Source: DATLLN01 sp963720885 (GTDB lineage Bacteria; Actinomycetota; Thermoleophilia; Gaiellales; JAICJC01). From it: DNA of 64,000 nt. Positions 25,457-35,155 of this stretch are shown in pieces. The translations under genes and the position numbers were made by a program. The notes below the pieces were generated by a model, which saw only the letters and a list, made by a program, of their open reading frames with translations, was not told where the DNA came from and did not search any database. The stretch is from the NCBI GenBank assembly GCA_963720885.1, contig CAVRGW010000005.1, positions 1,054,001 to 1,118,000 on the forward strand, read 5' to 3'. The first letter of the stretch is position 1; each line of letters opens with the position of its first letter.

Positions 25457-27445
25457 ACCTCGGCCAGCCCGGGCAGCGCCATGATCGCGCCGGCGACGTC
25501 TGACTGATCCTCGACGTCGACCAGCACGTGCGTCACGTCCCACCGGCTGAGCAGGTCGAGCCGCTCCTGCTGGGACGTCGCCGGGTCGAAGAACCGCTGC
25601 GAGTCCTGGCGCCGCCCGGCGGTGTCGATCTTCGGCTCCGCGCGCGTGCGCGCCTCCGGCAGGCCGACGGCGTACACGGGTGCCTCGCCGACCAGCTCGA
25701 ACAGCCGGTGCTCCTCCCCCATCACCACCGGGAGCGGCTGGTCGTGGTTGCGGAACCAGACCGGCGACTCCCTGCGTCAGGCCGACCGCAAGGTCGGCGC
25801 GCGGCGGCCGGTGTGGCCCCGCGCGCGCCTCGTCGAGGACGGTGCCGCCGCTGTGCTGGATCGGTGCGACCAGCGTCGCTGCAATCAGCAGGGACGCCGC
25901 CCACCAGGGGCCGTGGTCGATGTCCCGGCGCGGCTCGCGGATCAGCGCGGCGACGGTCGCCGCGATGGCGACGACGACCACCCAGCTGGCCGGCTCCCGC
26001 CAGAAATCCGGCTCGGCGCGCAGGGCGAGCAGCAGCGCCGCCAGGGCGACGGCGGCCGCGATCGACCACCGGCCGAGCAGCCGGGCGACGACGCAGGCCG
26101 CCGCCGCCAGCGCCACCGGCCAGGGCAGCAACTGCCAGAAGCGGTGGAACTGCCCCATCCCGACAACGGCCATCACGGCAGTGTTCACCCCGGGCACGAG
26201 CAGCAGCCCGAGCATGCCCAGCATCGCGCCAGCCGCCGGCAGCGTCCGCCGGTAGCGGACGAGCAGGATGCAGGCCACGATCGCGATCAGCACGTAGCCG
26301 CGCCCGAACACCGGCGCCCAGGGGTACATCAGCAGCGCCCGCGCGCCATGGTGCACGAACTCGTCGGAGTGGGTGATGATCTCGCGCCGCTCGCCGCCGC
26401 GGATCGCCACCCACCAGATCCAGCCGGCGATGGCCGCCGTCGCCACCCCGGACACGGCGATCGCGAGCCCGGCGGAACGGGCGGCGGCCAGGTGGGCGCG
26501 CCACGAACCGGCCAGGATGCCGGCCATCAGCGCGAGGCAGGGGATCGCGTAGGTCGGGTGCACGAGCGCGATCACGCCGATCACAGCCGCGCTCGCGTAC
26601 GCCCCCAGCAGCACGCCCCGCAGCGAGGCCAGGAACAGGATGACGACCGCCGGAGCCAGGACGAAGAACGCGAACGGTGGCGGCTGATTGATCTGCATGA
26701 TCAGCCCGTTGATCAGCGTGCACATGTCCCAGGCGGCGACGGCGGCGGCGAGGTAGCCGGCCAGCCGCCAGCCGGTCAGCCGCTGGGTCATCGCGTAGAT
26801 GCCGAGGATCGCCGCCAGGCCGCAGAGCGGCGCCATCTGGACGAACGCCGTCCCGGCGTCGACGTCGGCGACCCGGGCGACGCCGGCCCAGGCCGCATGC
26901 AGCAGCGGGAAGGCGTAGCCGGCGTGCGGCGCGCCGTCCTCGAACGACGAGATCGACGTCAGCGAGAGCCCGTCGACGCGCTCGATCTTGCGCATCCGTC
27001 CGACGTGGAACAGCGCGTCGCCGACCACGCCGGTGGACAGCCGCCAGGTGAGGAACGCGAACGCCATCGACGAGGCCGCCCCGGCGGCGATCTCGACCAG
27101 CGGCACCGCCTCCAGGGCGAGTGGACGGCGGAGCGCGTACGCCATCCCGCCCCAGCCCAGGATCAGCACGGCCGCCAGCGGGTAGCCGAACGGCAGGGTG
27201 AACAGGAACGCCACGGCCAGGGGCACCGTCCACACCGCGAGGCCCAGCCCGAACGCCACCGGGATGGCGCCGGACATGCCGACGTGGCGCTCCAGGCGGA
27301 GCAGCCGGACGGCCGCCCAGCCGGGCACCAGCACGACGATCGCCGCCGCACACCACACTGCGGGTCCGTCGAGGGCGAGCGCCCGCGCGGCGACAAGCCC
27401 CAGCGGGAGCAGCCCCAGGACGGCCACTTCGGCTCGGGTGCTCAT
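25363..27445 (-). CDS. Large polytopic membrane protein (DUF6541/GT-C-like), with one frameshift
   Basis: About 693 residues when repaired: 13 or more membrane helices, then a C-terminal soluble domain. An early periplasmic loop holds TGVVGDALFHVGRMRKIERVDGLS with acidic and basic residues where GT-C glycosyltransferases keep their catalytic loop. HAGYAFPLLHAAWAGVAR follows. The C-terminal domain ends with WDVTHVLVDVEDQSD and YRDDRFVILR, typical of actinobacterial DUF6541-type proteins. The frames join by removing one C of CCC at 25770-25772. ATG at 27445 follows TACACT by 9 nt. Function is uncertain; the neighbourhood suggests surface-glycan assembly. Confidence 0.7.
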
Positions 27446-27566
27446 CGGGGCGCCAGTGTACCGGCCGTCCCAACCGGCGCGATCCGACGGGGCCGTGTGG
27501 GAGAATCCCGCCCCGGCCGCCCGCACGGCCATCTCGATCTGCTCATACGACGAGGGAGCAAGGCGG

Positions 27567-28742
27567 ATGCGAATTCTGATTCTCGGCGGCGACGGTTACC
27601 TTGGGTGGCCGACGGCGATGCGATTTTCCGGCAAGGGCAACGACGTCGCCGTGGTCGACGACTTCTCCCGCCGGCGCTGGCATGAGGAGGCGGGGACGGA
27701 CTCGCTGACTCCGATCGCCTCGCTGGACGAGCGGATCGACGTCTGGAAAGACGCCTCCGGCAAGACCATCGAGCAGTACGTGGGCGACATCGCGGAGAAC
27801 ACGTTCATCGCCGACGTGGTGCGCGAGTTCCGGCCCGAGACGATCATCCACTACGGCGAGCAGCCGAGCGCGCCGTGGTCGATGAAGAACGTCGACAACT
27901 GCGTCGTCACCCAGCAGCGCAACGTGGTCGGCACGCTCAAGCTGCTGTGGGCGATGCGCGATCTCACGCCGGACGCCCATCTGGTCAAGCTGGGCACGAT
28001 GGGCGAGTACGGCACTCCGAACATCGACATCGAAGAGGGCTACATCGAGATCGAGCACAACGGCCGCAAGGACACGCTGCCGTTCCCGAAGCTCCCGGGC
28101 TCGTTCTACCACCTGTCCAAGGTGCACGACAGCCACAACATCCACTTCGCCTGCCGGATCTGGGGCATCCGCGCGACCGACCTCAACCAGGGCGTGGTCT
28201 ACGGCATCGAGACGCCGGAGACCAAGCTCGACGACCGGCTGGCCACCCGCTTCGACTACGACCAGGCGTTCGGCACGGCGCTCAATCGCTTCTGCGTCCA
28301 GGCGATGATCGGGCACCCGCTGACCGTCTACGGATCCGGCGGCCAGACGCGCGGATTCCTGAACATCGTCGACACGCTGCAGTGCGTCGAGCTGACCGTC
28401 GCCAACCCTGCGGACGCGGGCGAGATGCGGGTCTACAACCAACTCACGGAGTCCTTCTCGGTCGCCGAGCTGGCCGCCAAGGTCAAGCATGCGGCCGGCG
28501 AGGTCGGCGTCGAGGTCACCGTCGACACGATCCCGAATCCCCGCGTCGAGCTCGAGGATCACTACTACAACCCGGTGCACACCAAGCTGCCGTCGCTGGG
28601 CCTCCAGCCGACCCTGCTGTCCGAGACGCTGATCGAGTCGGTGCTGACGACGATCGACCGCTACAAGCACCGCGTGATCGCCGAGGGCATCGATCCGAGC
28701 ACGCAATGGCGCGGCGCGCCGGTCGCCCAGCCCGCCTCCTAG
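27567..28742 (+). CDS. sqdB: UDP-sulfoquinovose synthase
   Basis: A 391-residue short-chain dehydrogenase of the SQD1/SqdB/Agl3 group, which forms UDP-sulfoquinovose from UDP-glucose and sulfite. Seen: GGDGYLGWPTA (NAD loop), VVDDFSRRRW, HYGEQPSAPWSM, GTMGEYGTPN with the catalytic Thr and Tyr region, PGSFYHLSKVHDSHN, and LNQGVVYGIET. These motifs separate it from ordinary epimerases. The product feeds sulfolipid in phototrophs or sulfoquinovose-containing N-glycans in Sulfolobus. Here it lies among membrane glycosyltransferases, and no SqdX-type glycosyltransferase is evident. GGGAG lies upstream of the ATG. Confidence 0.9.
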   Translation: MRILILGGDGYLGWPTAMRFSGKGNDVAVVDDFSRRRWHEEAGTDSLTPIASLDERIDVWKDASGKTIEQYVGDIAENTFIADVVREFRPETIIHYGEQPSAPWSMKNVDNCVVTQQRNVVGTLKLLWAMRDLTPDAHLVKLGTMGEYGTPNIDIEEGYIEIEHNGRKDTLPFPKLPGSFYHLSKVHDSHNIHFACRIWGIRATDLNQGVVYGIETPETKLDDRLATRFDYDQAFGTALNRFCVQAMIGHPLTVYGSGGQTRGFLNIVDTLQCVELTVANPADAGEMRVYNQLTESFSVAELAAKVKHAAGEVGVEVTVDTIPNPRVELEDHYYNPVHTKLPSLGLQPTLLSETLIESVLTTIDRYKHRVIAEGIDPSTQWRGAPVAQPAS

Positions 28743-29116
28743 CCGGACTCGCACTTCTGCTCTGTGGAGCCGGCCTGCTCGCGCAGGCCGGCTTCATGCT
28801 GCGTGACGCCGACCGGGCGCTGTCGGCCGAACATCGCGGCGCGCTCCGCTCCCTGCTGCTGCGCGCGGACCGAGTGATCCCCGCCGGCGCGCCCTACGCG
28901 GCCACCAGCGCGGTGCGGTCGGACAACGCCCGCTACTACCTGTACCCGCGGCCGCGGGTGGCGACCGGCTTCGACCGCTCGTCGCTGCAGCGCTCGGGCG
29001 TGCGCTGGGTGATCGTGACGAGCGACGCCGTACCCGTCAGCCTGCGCGGGGACGCCGGCTGGTACCGGGTGGTCGCGGCGACAGGCGCGGGACGGCTGAT
29101 CGAGGTCAACCGGTGA
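28706..29116 (+). CDS. Small membrane-anchored protein resembling a GT-C ectodomain
   Basis: A 136-residue protein with one N-terminal helix (about 11-31, LLAGLALLLCGAGLLAQAGF) and a soluble domain with SDNARYYLYPRPR and VRWVIVTSDA. That pattern resembles the C-terminal extracytoplasmic domain of multi-pass GT-C proteins such as the one at 25363-27445. It overlaps sqdB by 37 bp and the next gene, a GT-C protein without such a domain, by 4 bp. It may therefore be the detached soluble half of that enzyme. Not otherwise recognised. Confidence 0.62.
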   Translation: MARRAGRPARLLAGLALLLCGAGLLAQAGFMLRDADRALSAEHRGALRSLLLRADRVIPAGAPYAATSAVRSDNARYYLYPRPRVATGFDRSSLQRSGVRWVIVTSDAVPVSLRGDAGWYRVVAATGAGRLIEVNR

Positions 29117-30471
29117 TCGCCTGGGCGGTCACGGCCGGCGGCTGCGCGGCGCTCGTCTGGAGCGGGCTGCCGTGGGCGCGCGCGCTCGCCGGATCCCGCC
29201 CGGCACGCTGGCCGCTGTACGGCCTCGGCTACCTGACCGGCACGGCGCTGGTCACGCTGGGGCTGCTGCTGGTCTCGCTGGCCGGCCTGCCGATCGGCCG
29301 GCTGACGCTGGCCCTGGTCTGGATCTGCGTGCGGCTCACGGGCCGCCGGTTCGCCGACCGCACGCCGCCGCCCGCGGCGCCGGTGCCCGGGGCGATCGCG
29401 CCAGCGCTGCCGTTGCTCGCGCTGACTACGGCGACGCTGGCCTTCGGACTGCTGCAGGCGCTGCGGTTGGGGCCGATCCAGGCGGTCGACTTCCTCAAGG
29501 CCTGGGGGCTGAAGGGGACGGCCATGTTCCACGCGGGCAACCTGCAGTTCGACGGCCTGTCCGGGCCAAACCTGTTCTACCCGCTGCAGGTGTCGAACCT
29601 GACCGGGGCGTTCTACGTCCTGCTGGGGCGGGTGGACGACTCGGTGGTGCGGCTGCCGGCTGCGCTGTTCGGCGTGTCGCTGGCGCTGGTGCTGTGGTGG
29701 CTGGTGCGCGAGGTGCTGCCGCCCGCGGGAGCGGCGCTGGCCGTCGCGCTGGCCGTTGCCACGCCGCAGTTCACCGTCCTGATGACGGACGGGCTGGCCG
29801 ACCTGGTGCTGGCCGCCTACGTGACCGTCTGCGCGCTGGCGGCCTACCGGTGGCTCGAGGACGGCGGCGACGGGTGGGCGTCGCTCTCCGGGTTCGCCGC
29901 GGGCGCCGCCGCCTGGACGAAGCTCGAGGGGGCGTTGTCCTGCCTGGTCATCCTGGCGGCGGTGCTGCTCGTCCGCCGCTCGCTGCGGACGCCCGGGCTC
30001 GGCGTGTGGCTGGCGTGGCTGGCCGTGTTCACCTTGCCCTGGCAGCTCTACCAGCGGATCCATGGCATCCCGCTCAACCGCTCGCACTTCGCCACGCTCT
30101 ACCTGGATCTGCCGTGGATCGTCCGCCACGTCTCGCAGACGCTCGCCGAGACGGCGCACTGGGGCGTGTTCTGGCCGCTCACGCTGGGCCTGGTGGCGCT
30201 GACCGCACCCTTCTGGTGGCCGACCCGCTACCGGCTGCTGGCAGCCGTGACGCTCCCCAACCTCGTGCTCACCCTGGGCGCCTACATGACTCACTACCGC
30301 GCAGGCGAGGCGGACAGCGTCGAGGCGACGGCGCATCGCCTGTACCTGCACGTTGCCCCGGGTATCGCGGTGCTGGCGGCGGTGGGCGCTACACTCGCCC
30401 TCGGCGTGCTTCGCGCAGGGCGCGAGTCCCACGCCGACCCCGATCCGGAATCACTCTCGAACCCCGTCTGA
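29113..30471 (+). CDS. GT-C fold membrane glycosyltransferase
   Basis: A 452-residue protein with about 11 membrane helices. The first helices are followed by a loop with LRLGPIQAVDFLKAWGLKGTAMFH, in the place of the acidic catalytic loop of dolichol/polyprenyl-phosphate-sugar-dependent GT-C enzymes (GT39/GT83-like). Mid-protein AAAWTKLEGAL and LPWQLYQRIHGIPLN also fit. It would move a sugar from a polyprenyl-phosphate donor outside the membrane. GTG start overlaps the small protein by 4 bp, and the next gene is a donor-forming GT2, which supports the call. Confidence 0.7.
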   Translation: MIAWAVTAGGCAALVWSGLPWARALAGSRPARWPLYGLGYLTGTALVTLGLLLVSLAGLPIGRLTLALVWICVRLTGRRFADRTPPPAAPVPGAIAPALPLLALTTATLAFGLLQALRLGPIQAVDFLKAWGLKGTAMFHAGNLQFDGLSGPNLFYPLQVSNLTGAFYVLLGRVDDSVVRLPAALFGVSLALVLWWLVREVLPPAGAALAVALAVATPQFTVLMTDGLADLVLAAYVTVCALAAYRWLEDGGDGWASLSGFAAGAAAWTKLEGALSCLVILAAVLLVRRSLRTPGLGVWLAWLAVFTLPWQLYQRIHGIPLNRSHFATLYLDLPWIVRHVSQTLAETAHWGVFWPLTLGLVALTAPFWWPTRYRLLAAVTLPNLVLTLGAYMTHYRAGEADSVEATAHRLYLHVAPGIAVLAAVGATLALGVLRAGRESHADPDPESLSNPV

Positions 30472-31523
30472 TGCCGCTCACTCCCCTCCGCGCCGCAGGC
30501 CTCGCGTTCGCCCTCGTGTTCGCGGTGCTGGCGATCCGCGCGTACCGGCAGGGCAAGATCGGCAACGGCGACCTGCTGCTCCGGCTGGGCGTGTTCGTGC
30601 TGCCGCTGCTGGTGCTGTCGGCGGCGCCCGGCATCCTGACGACCGGACTCGACGAGCTGTCGTTCAAGCGCGGCGGCGGCCGCCAGGTGGTCGGCGCGAC
30701 GGTGATCGCGGTCGGCGTGCTGTTCATCTTCGCGTACCTGCTGTCCGGCCGACAGGATCGGACGCGGCGCGACCTGACGCGGCTGATCGAGAACCTGGCG
30801 CTCCGGGACTTCCTCGAGACCGGGCACCCCGAGCAGTTCGCCGGGGGCATCGCCATCGTCATCCCGGCGTACAACGAGTCGAGCAACATCGCGCCGGTGA
30901 TCGGCGCCCTGCCTGAGCGGATCTGCGGGCTCGAGCTGCACGCCATCGTGGTCGACGACGGATCCGCGGACGACACGACCGCGCAGGCCCGGCGGGCCGG
31001 CGCGTCGGCGGTCTCACTGCCGCTCAACCGTGGCCAGGGCGCTGCGCTGCGCACCGGCTACCGGCTGGCGCTGGCGACCGGCGCGGAGGTGGTCGTGACG
31101 ATGGACGCCGACGGGCAGCACCAGCCGTCGGAGCTGTCGCGGCTGGTGAAGCCGATCGTGGACGGTGAAGCGGATGTGGTCGGCGGCTCGCGGGTGCTGG
31201 GCCAGGCGGACAAGAACGCGGCCGCGCGCGAGCTGGGGATCAAGGTATTCGCCCAGCTGCTATCGGTGCTCACGTGGAGCCGCGTCACCGACCCGGCGTG
31301 CGGCTACCGCGCCGTGCGCACCGAGGCGCTGCGGCACCTGGAGTTCCGACAGGATCAGTTCCACAACTCCGAGTTCATCGTCGAGGCCTCGAAGAAGCAC
31401 CTCCGCTCGATCGAGGTGCCGGTCACCATCACGCAGCGCATCTCCGGGACGAGCAAGAAGCCGGCCCACTTCCGCTACGGGCTCGGCTTCGCCAACGCGC
31501 TCGTCCGCGCCTGGCTTCGCTGA
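30471..31523 (+). CDS. DUF2304 - family 2 glycosyltransferase fusion
   Basis: A 350-residue fusion. Residues 1-110 are a DUF2304 module with three membrane helices. Residues about 120-350 are a GT-A glycosyltransferase of the polyprenyl-phosphate mannose/glucose synthase type: IVIPAYNESSNI, VVDDGSADDTT, MDADGQHQP (metal DxD), and DPACGYRAVR. Such enzymes make undecaprenyl-phosphate sugars for GT-C transferases; DUF2304 proteins are commonly neighbours of them as separate genes. ATG shares one base with the stop of the GT-C gene (TGATG). Confidence 0.83.
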   Translation: MPLTPLRAAGLAFALVFAVLAIRAYRQGKIGNGDLLLRLGVFVLPLLVLSAAPGILTTGLDELSFKRGGGRQVVGATVIAVGVLFIFAYLLSGRQDRTRRDLTRLIENLALRDFLETGHPEQFAGGIAIVIPAYNESSNIAPVIGALPERICGLELHAIVVDDGSADDTTAQARRAGASAVSLPLNRGQGAALRTGYRLALATGAEVVVTMDADGQHQPSELSRLVKPIVDGEADVVGGSRVLGQADKNAAARELGIKVFAQLLSVLTWSRVTDPACGYRAVRTEALRHLEFRQDQFHNSEFIVEASKKHLRSIEVPVTITQRISGTSKKPAHFRYGLGFANALVRAWLR

Positions 31524-31533
31524 CGACGCACCC

Positions 31534-31618
31534 GAGCCTGGCTCGGTGCCTGGCTCGTCGTCCGAGCGTCGAGCGCGTTCACCGATCCGCGCCGGTGCCT
31601 GGCACCGTGCCTGGCTCG
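31534..31618 (+). repeat. 12-bp repeat units, GTGCCTGGCNCN variant
   Basis: Two pairs of units: GAGCCTGGCTCG and GTGCCTGGCTCG at 31534-31557, then GTGCCTGGCACC and GTGCCTGGCTCG at 31595-31618. They have the same 12-bp period as the arrays at 2700 and 47660, with T for C or G at position 6. They sit directly downstream of the GT2 stop in an otherwise empty 208-bp gap. Each unit is close to a perfect palindrome. Confidence 0.8.
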
Positions 31619-31670
31619 CCGAGCGCGAGGGCCACGGGCGCCAGGAGCAACCGACGCGCCTAAGCGACGC

Positions 31671-31696
31671 GTTAACCCTTGAGGCGATTTGTTAAC
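31671..31696. promoter_or_regulatory. Paired GTTAAC sites upstream of the aminotransferase gene
   Basis: GTTAAC at 31671-31676 and again at 31691-31696 are spaced 20 bp centre to centre, about two helical turns, in a high-GC region where such AT-rich hexamers are rare. They lie 36-61 bp before the ATG of the serine-glyoxylate aminotransferase gene and could be an operator pair or -35/-10 surroundings. No cognate regulator gene is adjacent. Confidence 0.4.
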
Positions 31697-31731
31697 TGGC
31701 GTTCGATCGGTTTGTGGGGGAGAATCCCGTG

Positions 31732-32883
31732 ATGACTGACTACCCGCGGCTCAATCCGCCGGTCCGGCTGCTCTGCGGCCCCGGTCCCTCCAACATCCAT
31801 CCGCAGGTGCTCGAGGCGATGCAGCAGCCGATGCTCGGGCACCTCGACCCCGAGTTCCACCGAATCCTCGACCAGCTGGTCGACCTGCTGGCGGAGGTCT
31901 ACCGCCGCGACGACGGCCTGACCATCGCGCTGTCGGCGAGCGGCACATCGGGCATGGAGGCGGGCATCGCCTCGCTGCTGGAACCGGGCGAGACGGCGAT
32001 CGTCGCGGCGGCCGGCTTCTTCGGAAACCGGATCGTCGAGATCGCACGGCGCCACGGCGCGAACGTGATCGACCTGCGCGCCCCGTACGGCCAGGCGGTC
32101 GCCAACGAGCGGATCCTGGACGAGCTCGCGAAGCATCCCCACACCAGGTTGGTCGCGGTTGTGCACGCCGAGACGTCGACCGGCGTCTGCCACCCGCTGC
32201 AGGAGCTCGCCGAGGGCATGCGCGGGTCGGACGCGCTGCTGATGGCCGACTGCGTGACCTCGCTGGGCTCGACCGAGCTCGAGCCCAAGCTCTGGGGCGT
32301 CGACTACTGCTACTCGTGCTCACAGAAGTGCCTGGGCGCGCCCCCCGGCATCTCGCCGGTCTCGCTCTCCCCGCGGGCGATGGAGCGGATCGGCCGCCGC
32401 ACCCATCCGGCGCCGTACTCGTTCGATTTCGAGCTGCTCGCGAAGTACTGGGTCGACCGGCCACCCGTCTACCACCACACCACGCCGAACGTGCAGTACT
32501 ACGCGCTGTACGAAGGCGTCCGGCTGGCGCTGGAGGAGGGCCTCGAGGCGCGCTGGGCGCGCCACACCGAGGCCGGCGGCCACTTCCAGCAGGGCATGCG
32601 CGACCGCGGCTTCGAGATGCTGGCCGAGCCGGAGCTGCAGCTCGCGGCCCTGTCGGCCGTTCGGGTGCCCGAGGGCATCGACGGCAAGGAGGTGCAAAGC
32701 CGGATGCTGGAGGAGCATGGGATCGAGGTCGGCGGCGGGCTCGGCCCCGACGCCCCACCGATCTGGCGCGTCGGGCTGATGGGCGTGAACGCGCACGTCG
32801 AGACCGCCGACCGGCTGCTCGAGGCGTTCGACGCCGTGCTCTCGCCCGACCACACCAGCGTGGCGCTGGGGAGCAGTACCTGA
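31732..32883 (+). CDS. sgaA: Serine-glyoxylate / alanine-glyoxylate aminotransferase
   Basis: A 383-residue class V PLP aminotransferase. LLCGPGPSNIHPQVLEAM at the N-terminus, SASGTSGMEAG, HAETSTGVCHPL, ADCVTSLGS and SCSQKCLGAPPG with the PLP lysine are all family hallmarks. It moves the amino group of serine (or alanine) to glyoxylate, giving glycine and hydroxypyruvate. In the serine cycle this enzyme acts with malyl-CoA lyase, whose gene follows with a 1-bp overlap. ATG at 31732 has GGGGGAGAA upstream, a real Shine-Dalgarno. GTG at 31729 is directly before it. Confidence 0.87.
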   Translation: MTDYPRLNPPVRLLCGPGPSNIHPQVLEAMQQPMLGHLDPEFHRILDQLVDLLAEVYRRDDGLTIALSASGTSGMEAGIASLLEPGETAIVAAAGFFGNRIVEIARRHGANVIDLRAPYGQAVANERILDELAKHPHTRLVAVVHAETSTGVCHPLQELAEGMRGSDALLMADCVTSLGSTELEPKLWGVDYCYSCSQKCLGAPPGISPVSLSPRAMERIGRRTHPAPYSFDFELLAKYWVDRPPVYHHTTPNVQYYALYEGVRLALEEGLEARWARHTEAGGHFQQGMRDRGFEMLAEPELQLAALSAVRVPEGIDGKEVQSRMLEEHGIEVGGGLGPDAPPIWRVGLMGVNAHVETADRLLEAFDAVLSPDHTSVALGSST

Positions 32884-33845
32884 TGGCGGTGCGCGACCGC
32901 CCGCACCGCAGCGAGCTGGCGGTGCCGGGGTCGAACCTCCGCGCCCTCGCAAAGGCGCCGACGCTCGGCGCCGACGTCGTGTTCCTGGATCTCGAGGACG
33001 CCGTCGCCCCGGACGACAAGGAGCAGGCGCGGGAGAACGTGATCGCCGCGCTGAACGAGGGCGACTGGTCGTCGTGCTCCGTCTCGGTGCGGATCAACGG
33101 GCTGGACACGCACTGGTGCTATCGAGACATCGTCGAGGTCGTCGAACGGGCGGGCGCCCACCTCGACACGATCCTGATCCCCAAGGTGGGGACGCCGGCC
33201 GACGTCCTGTTCGTCGCCACCCTGCTCGACCAGATCGAAGCGGCGCACGGCCTCCAGCGGATCAACCTGCACATCCTGATCGAGACGGCGCTGGGGATGG
33301 CGAACGTCGAGGCGATCGCCCAGACCTGCCCCGAGCGGCTGGAGGCGATGGTGTTCGGCGTCGCCGACTACGCCGCATCGACTCAGGCGCGGACGACCAA
33401 CATCGGCGGTGCCAACGAGGACTACAGCGTGCTCACCGACCCCGGCGACGACGGCACGCGGCAGCGCCACTGGGGCGATCAGTGGCACTTCGCCCTCTCG
33501 CGGATGGTCGTTGCCTGTCGCGCATACGGACTCCGGCCGATCGACGGGCCGTTCGGCGACTTCTCGGACGCTGAGGGCTACACGGCCGCTGCGCGGCGGG
33601 CCGCGCAGCTGGGATGCGAGGGCAAGTGGGCGATCCACCCCTCGCAAATCGCGCTCGCAAACGAGGTGTTCTCGCCGAGCGACGCCGAGGTGGAGCACGC
33701 CCGGCGGATCCTTGAGGCGATGGAGCAGGCCGCGGCGGAGGGTAAGGGCGCCGTCTCGCTGGACGGCAAGCTGATCGACGCGGCGTCGATCAAGATGGCC
33801 GAGAACCTGGTCGCGCGCGTCGAGCGGATGGGAGTGCCCGCGTAG
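32883..33845 (+). CDS. mcl: Malyl-CoA / beta-methylmalyl-CoA lyase (CitE-HpcH family)
   Basis: A 320-residue HpcH/HpaI-type TIM barrel. VPGSNLRALAKA, VFLDLEDAVAPDDKEQAR, SVRINGLDTHWCYRD, IPKVGTPADV, ETALGMANVEAIA and VDGPFGDFSDAEGY-like (IDGPFGDFSDAEGY) segments match Mcl1 of Rhodobacter closely. Near the end KWAIHPSQIALANEVFSPS is also conserved. The enzyme cleaves malyl-CoA to glyoxylate and acetyl-CoA and can condense glyoxylate with propionyl-CoA. ATG at 32883 shares one base with the stop of the aminotransferase. Together they suggest glyoxylate handling in a serine-cycle-like pathway. Confidence 0.88.
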   Translation: MAVRDRPHRSELAVPGSNLRALAKAPTLGADVVFLDLEDAVAPDDKEQARENVIAALNEGDWSSCSVSVRINGLDTHWCYRDIVEVVERAGAHLDTILIPKVGTPADVLFVATLLDQIEAAHGLQRINLHILIETALGMANVEAIAQTCPERLEAMVFGVADYAASTQARTTNIGGANEDYSVLTDPGDDGTRQRHWGDQWHFALSRMVVACRAYGLRPIDGPFGDFSDAEGYTAAARRAAQLGCEGKWAIHPSQIALANEVFSPSDAEVEHARRILEAMEQAAAEGKGAVSLDGKLIDAASIKMAENLVARVERMGVPA

Positions 33846-34165
33846 CCGACGACCCGCGGCTCGCCGAGGGGCTCGCGCTGCTCCGCGAGGGGCGCGGCTT
33901 CGAGGCGCACGAGCTGTTCGAGGACCTCTGGCGAGAGGCCGATCCCGGCGAACGCGACTTCTACCAGGGGCTCGTCCACGTGGCCGTCTCGCTGCACCTG
34001 GAGCGGCGCGGCAGCCTGACCGGGATGCGCAGCCAGCTGGGCAAGGCGCGGCGCCGGCTCTCACCCTACGCGCCGGCGCACCTCGGGGTGGACATCGCGA
34101 CCCTCACCGCCTGGTGCGACCGCTCGCTGCAGGCCGGCGGCTGCGACGGGGACCCGCCCGTGTAA
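33842..34165 (+). CDS. DUF309 family protein, start codon unclear
   Basis: The frame from 33842 reads ADDPRLAEGLALLREGRGFE, then AHELFEDLWREADPGERDFY and QGLVHVAVSLHLERRG, an unmistakable DUF309 domain of about 107 residues. The function of the family is unknown. The first codon in register after the mcl stop is GTA, and no ATG, GTG or TTG precedes the conserved segment; the first GTG (33980 onward, MAVSLHL) would delete half the domain. A base error at the overlap with the mcl stop is the likely reason. The TAA stop lies inside the hairpin at 34160-34192. Confidence 0.72.
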   Translation, partial: VADDPRLAEGLALLREGRGFEAHELFEDLWREADPGERDFYQGLVHVAVSLHLERRGSLTGMRSQLGKARRRLSPYAPAHLGVDIATLTAWCDRSLQAGGCDGDPPV

Positions 34166-34192
34166 CAAAGGGGTCTGACCCCGTTGTTACAC
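34160..34192. repeat. GGGGTC/GACCCC hairpin overlapping the DUF309 stop codon
   Basis: Stem GTGTAACAA (34160-34168), A, GGGGTC, T, GACCCC, G, TTGTTACAC (34184-34192). Compared with the copy at 22625 the outer stem changes C to T on the left and G to A on the right, so base pairing is kept. The left arm includes the TAA stop of the DUF309 gene. Confidence 0.9.
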
Positions 34193-34196
34193 AGCG

Positions 34197-35144
<948 letters not shown>

Positions 35145-35155
35145 GACGGCGGAGT

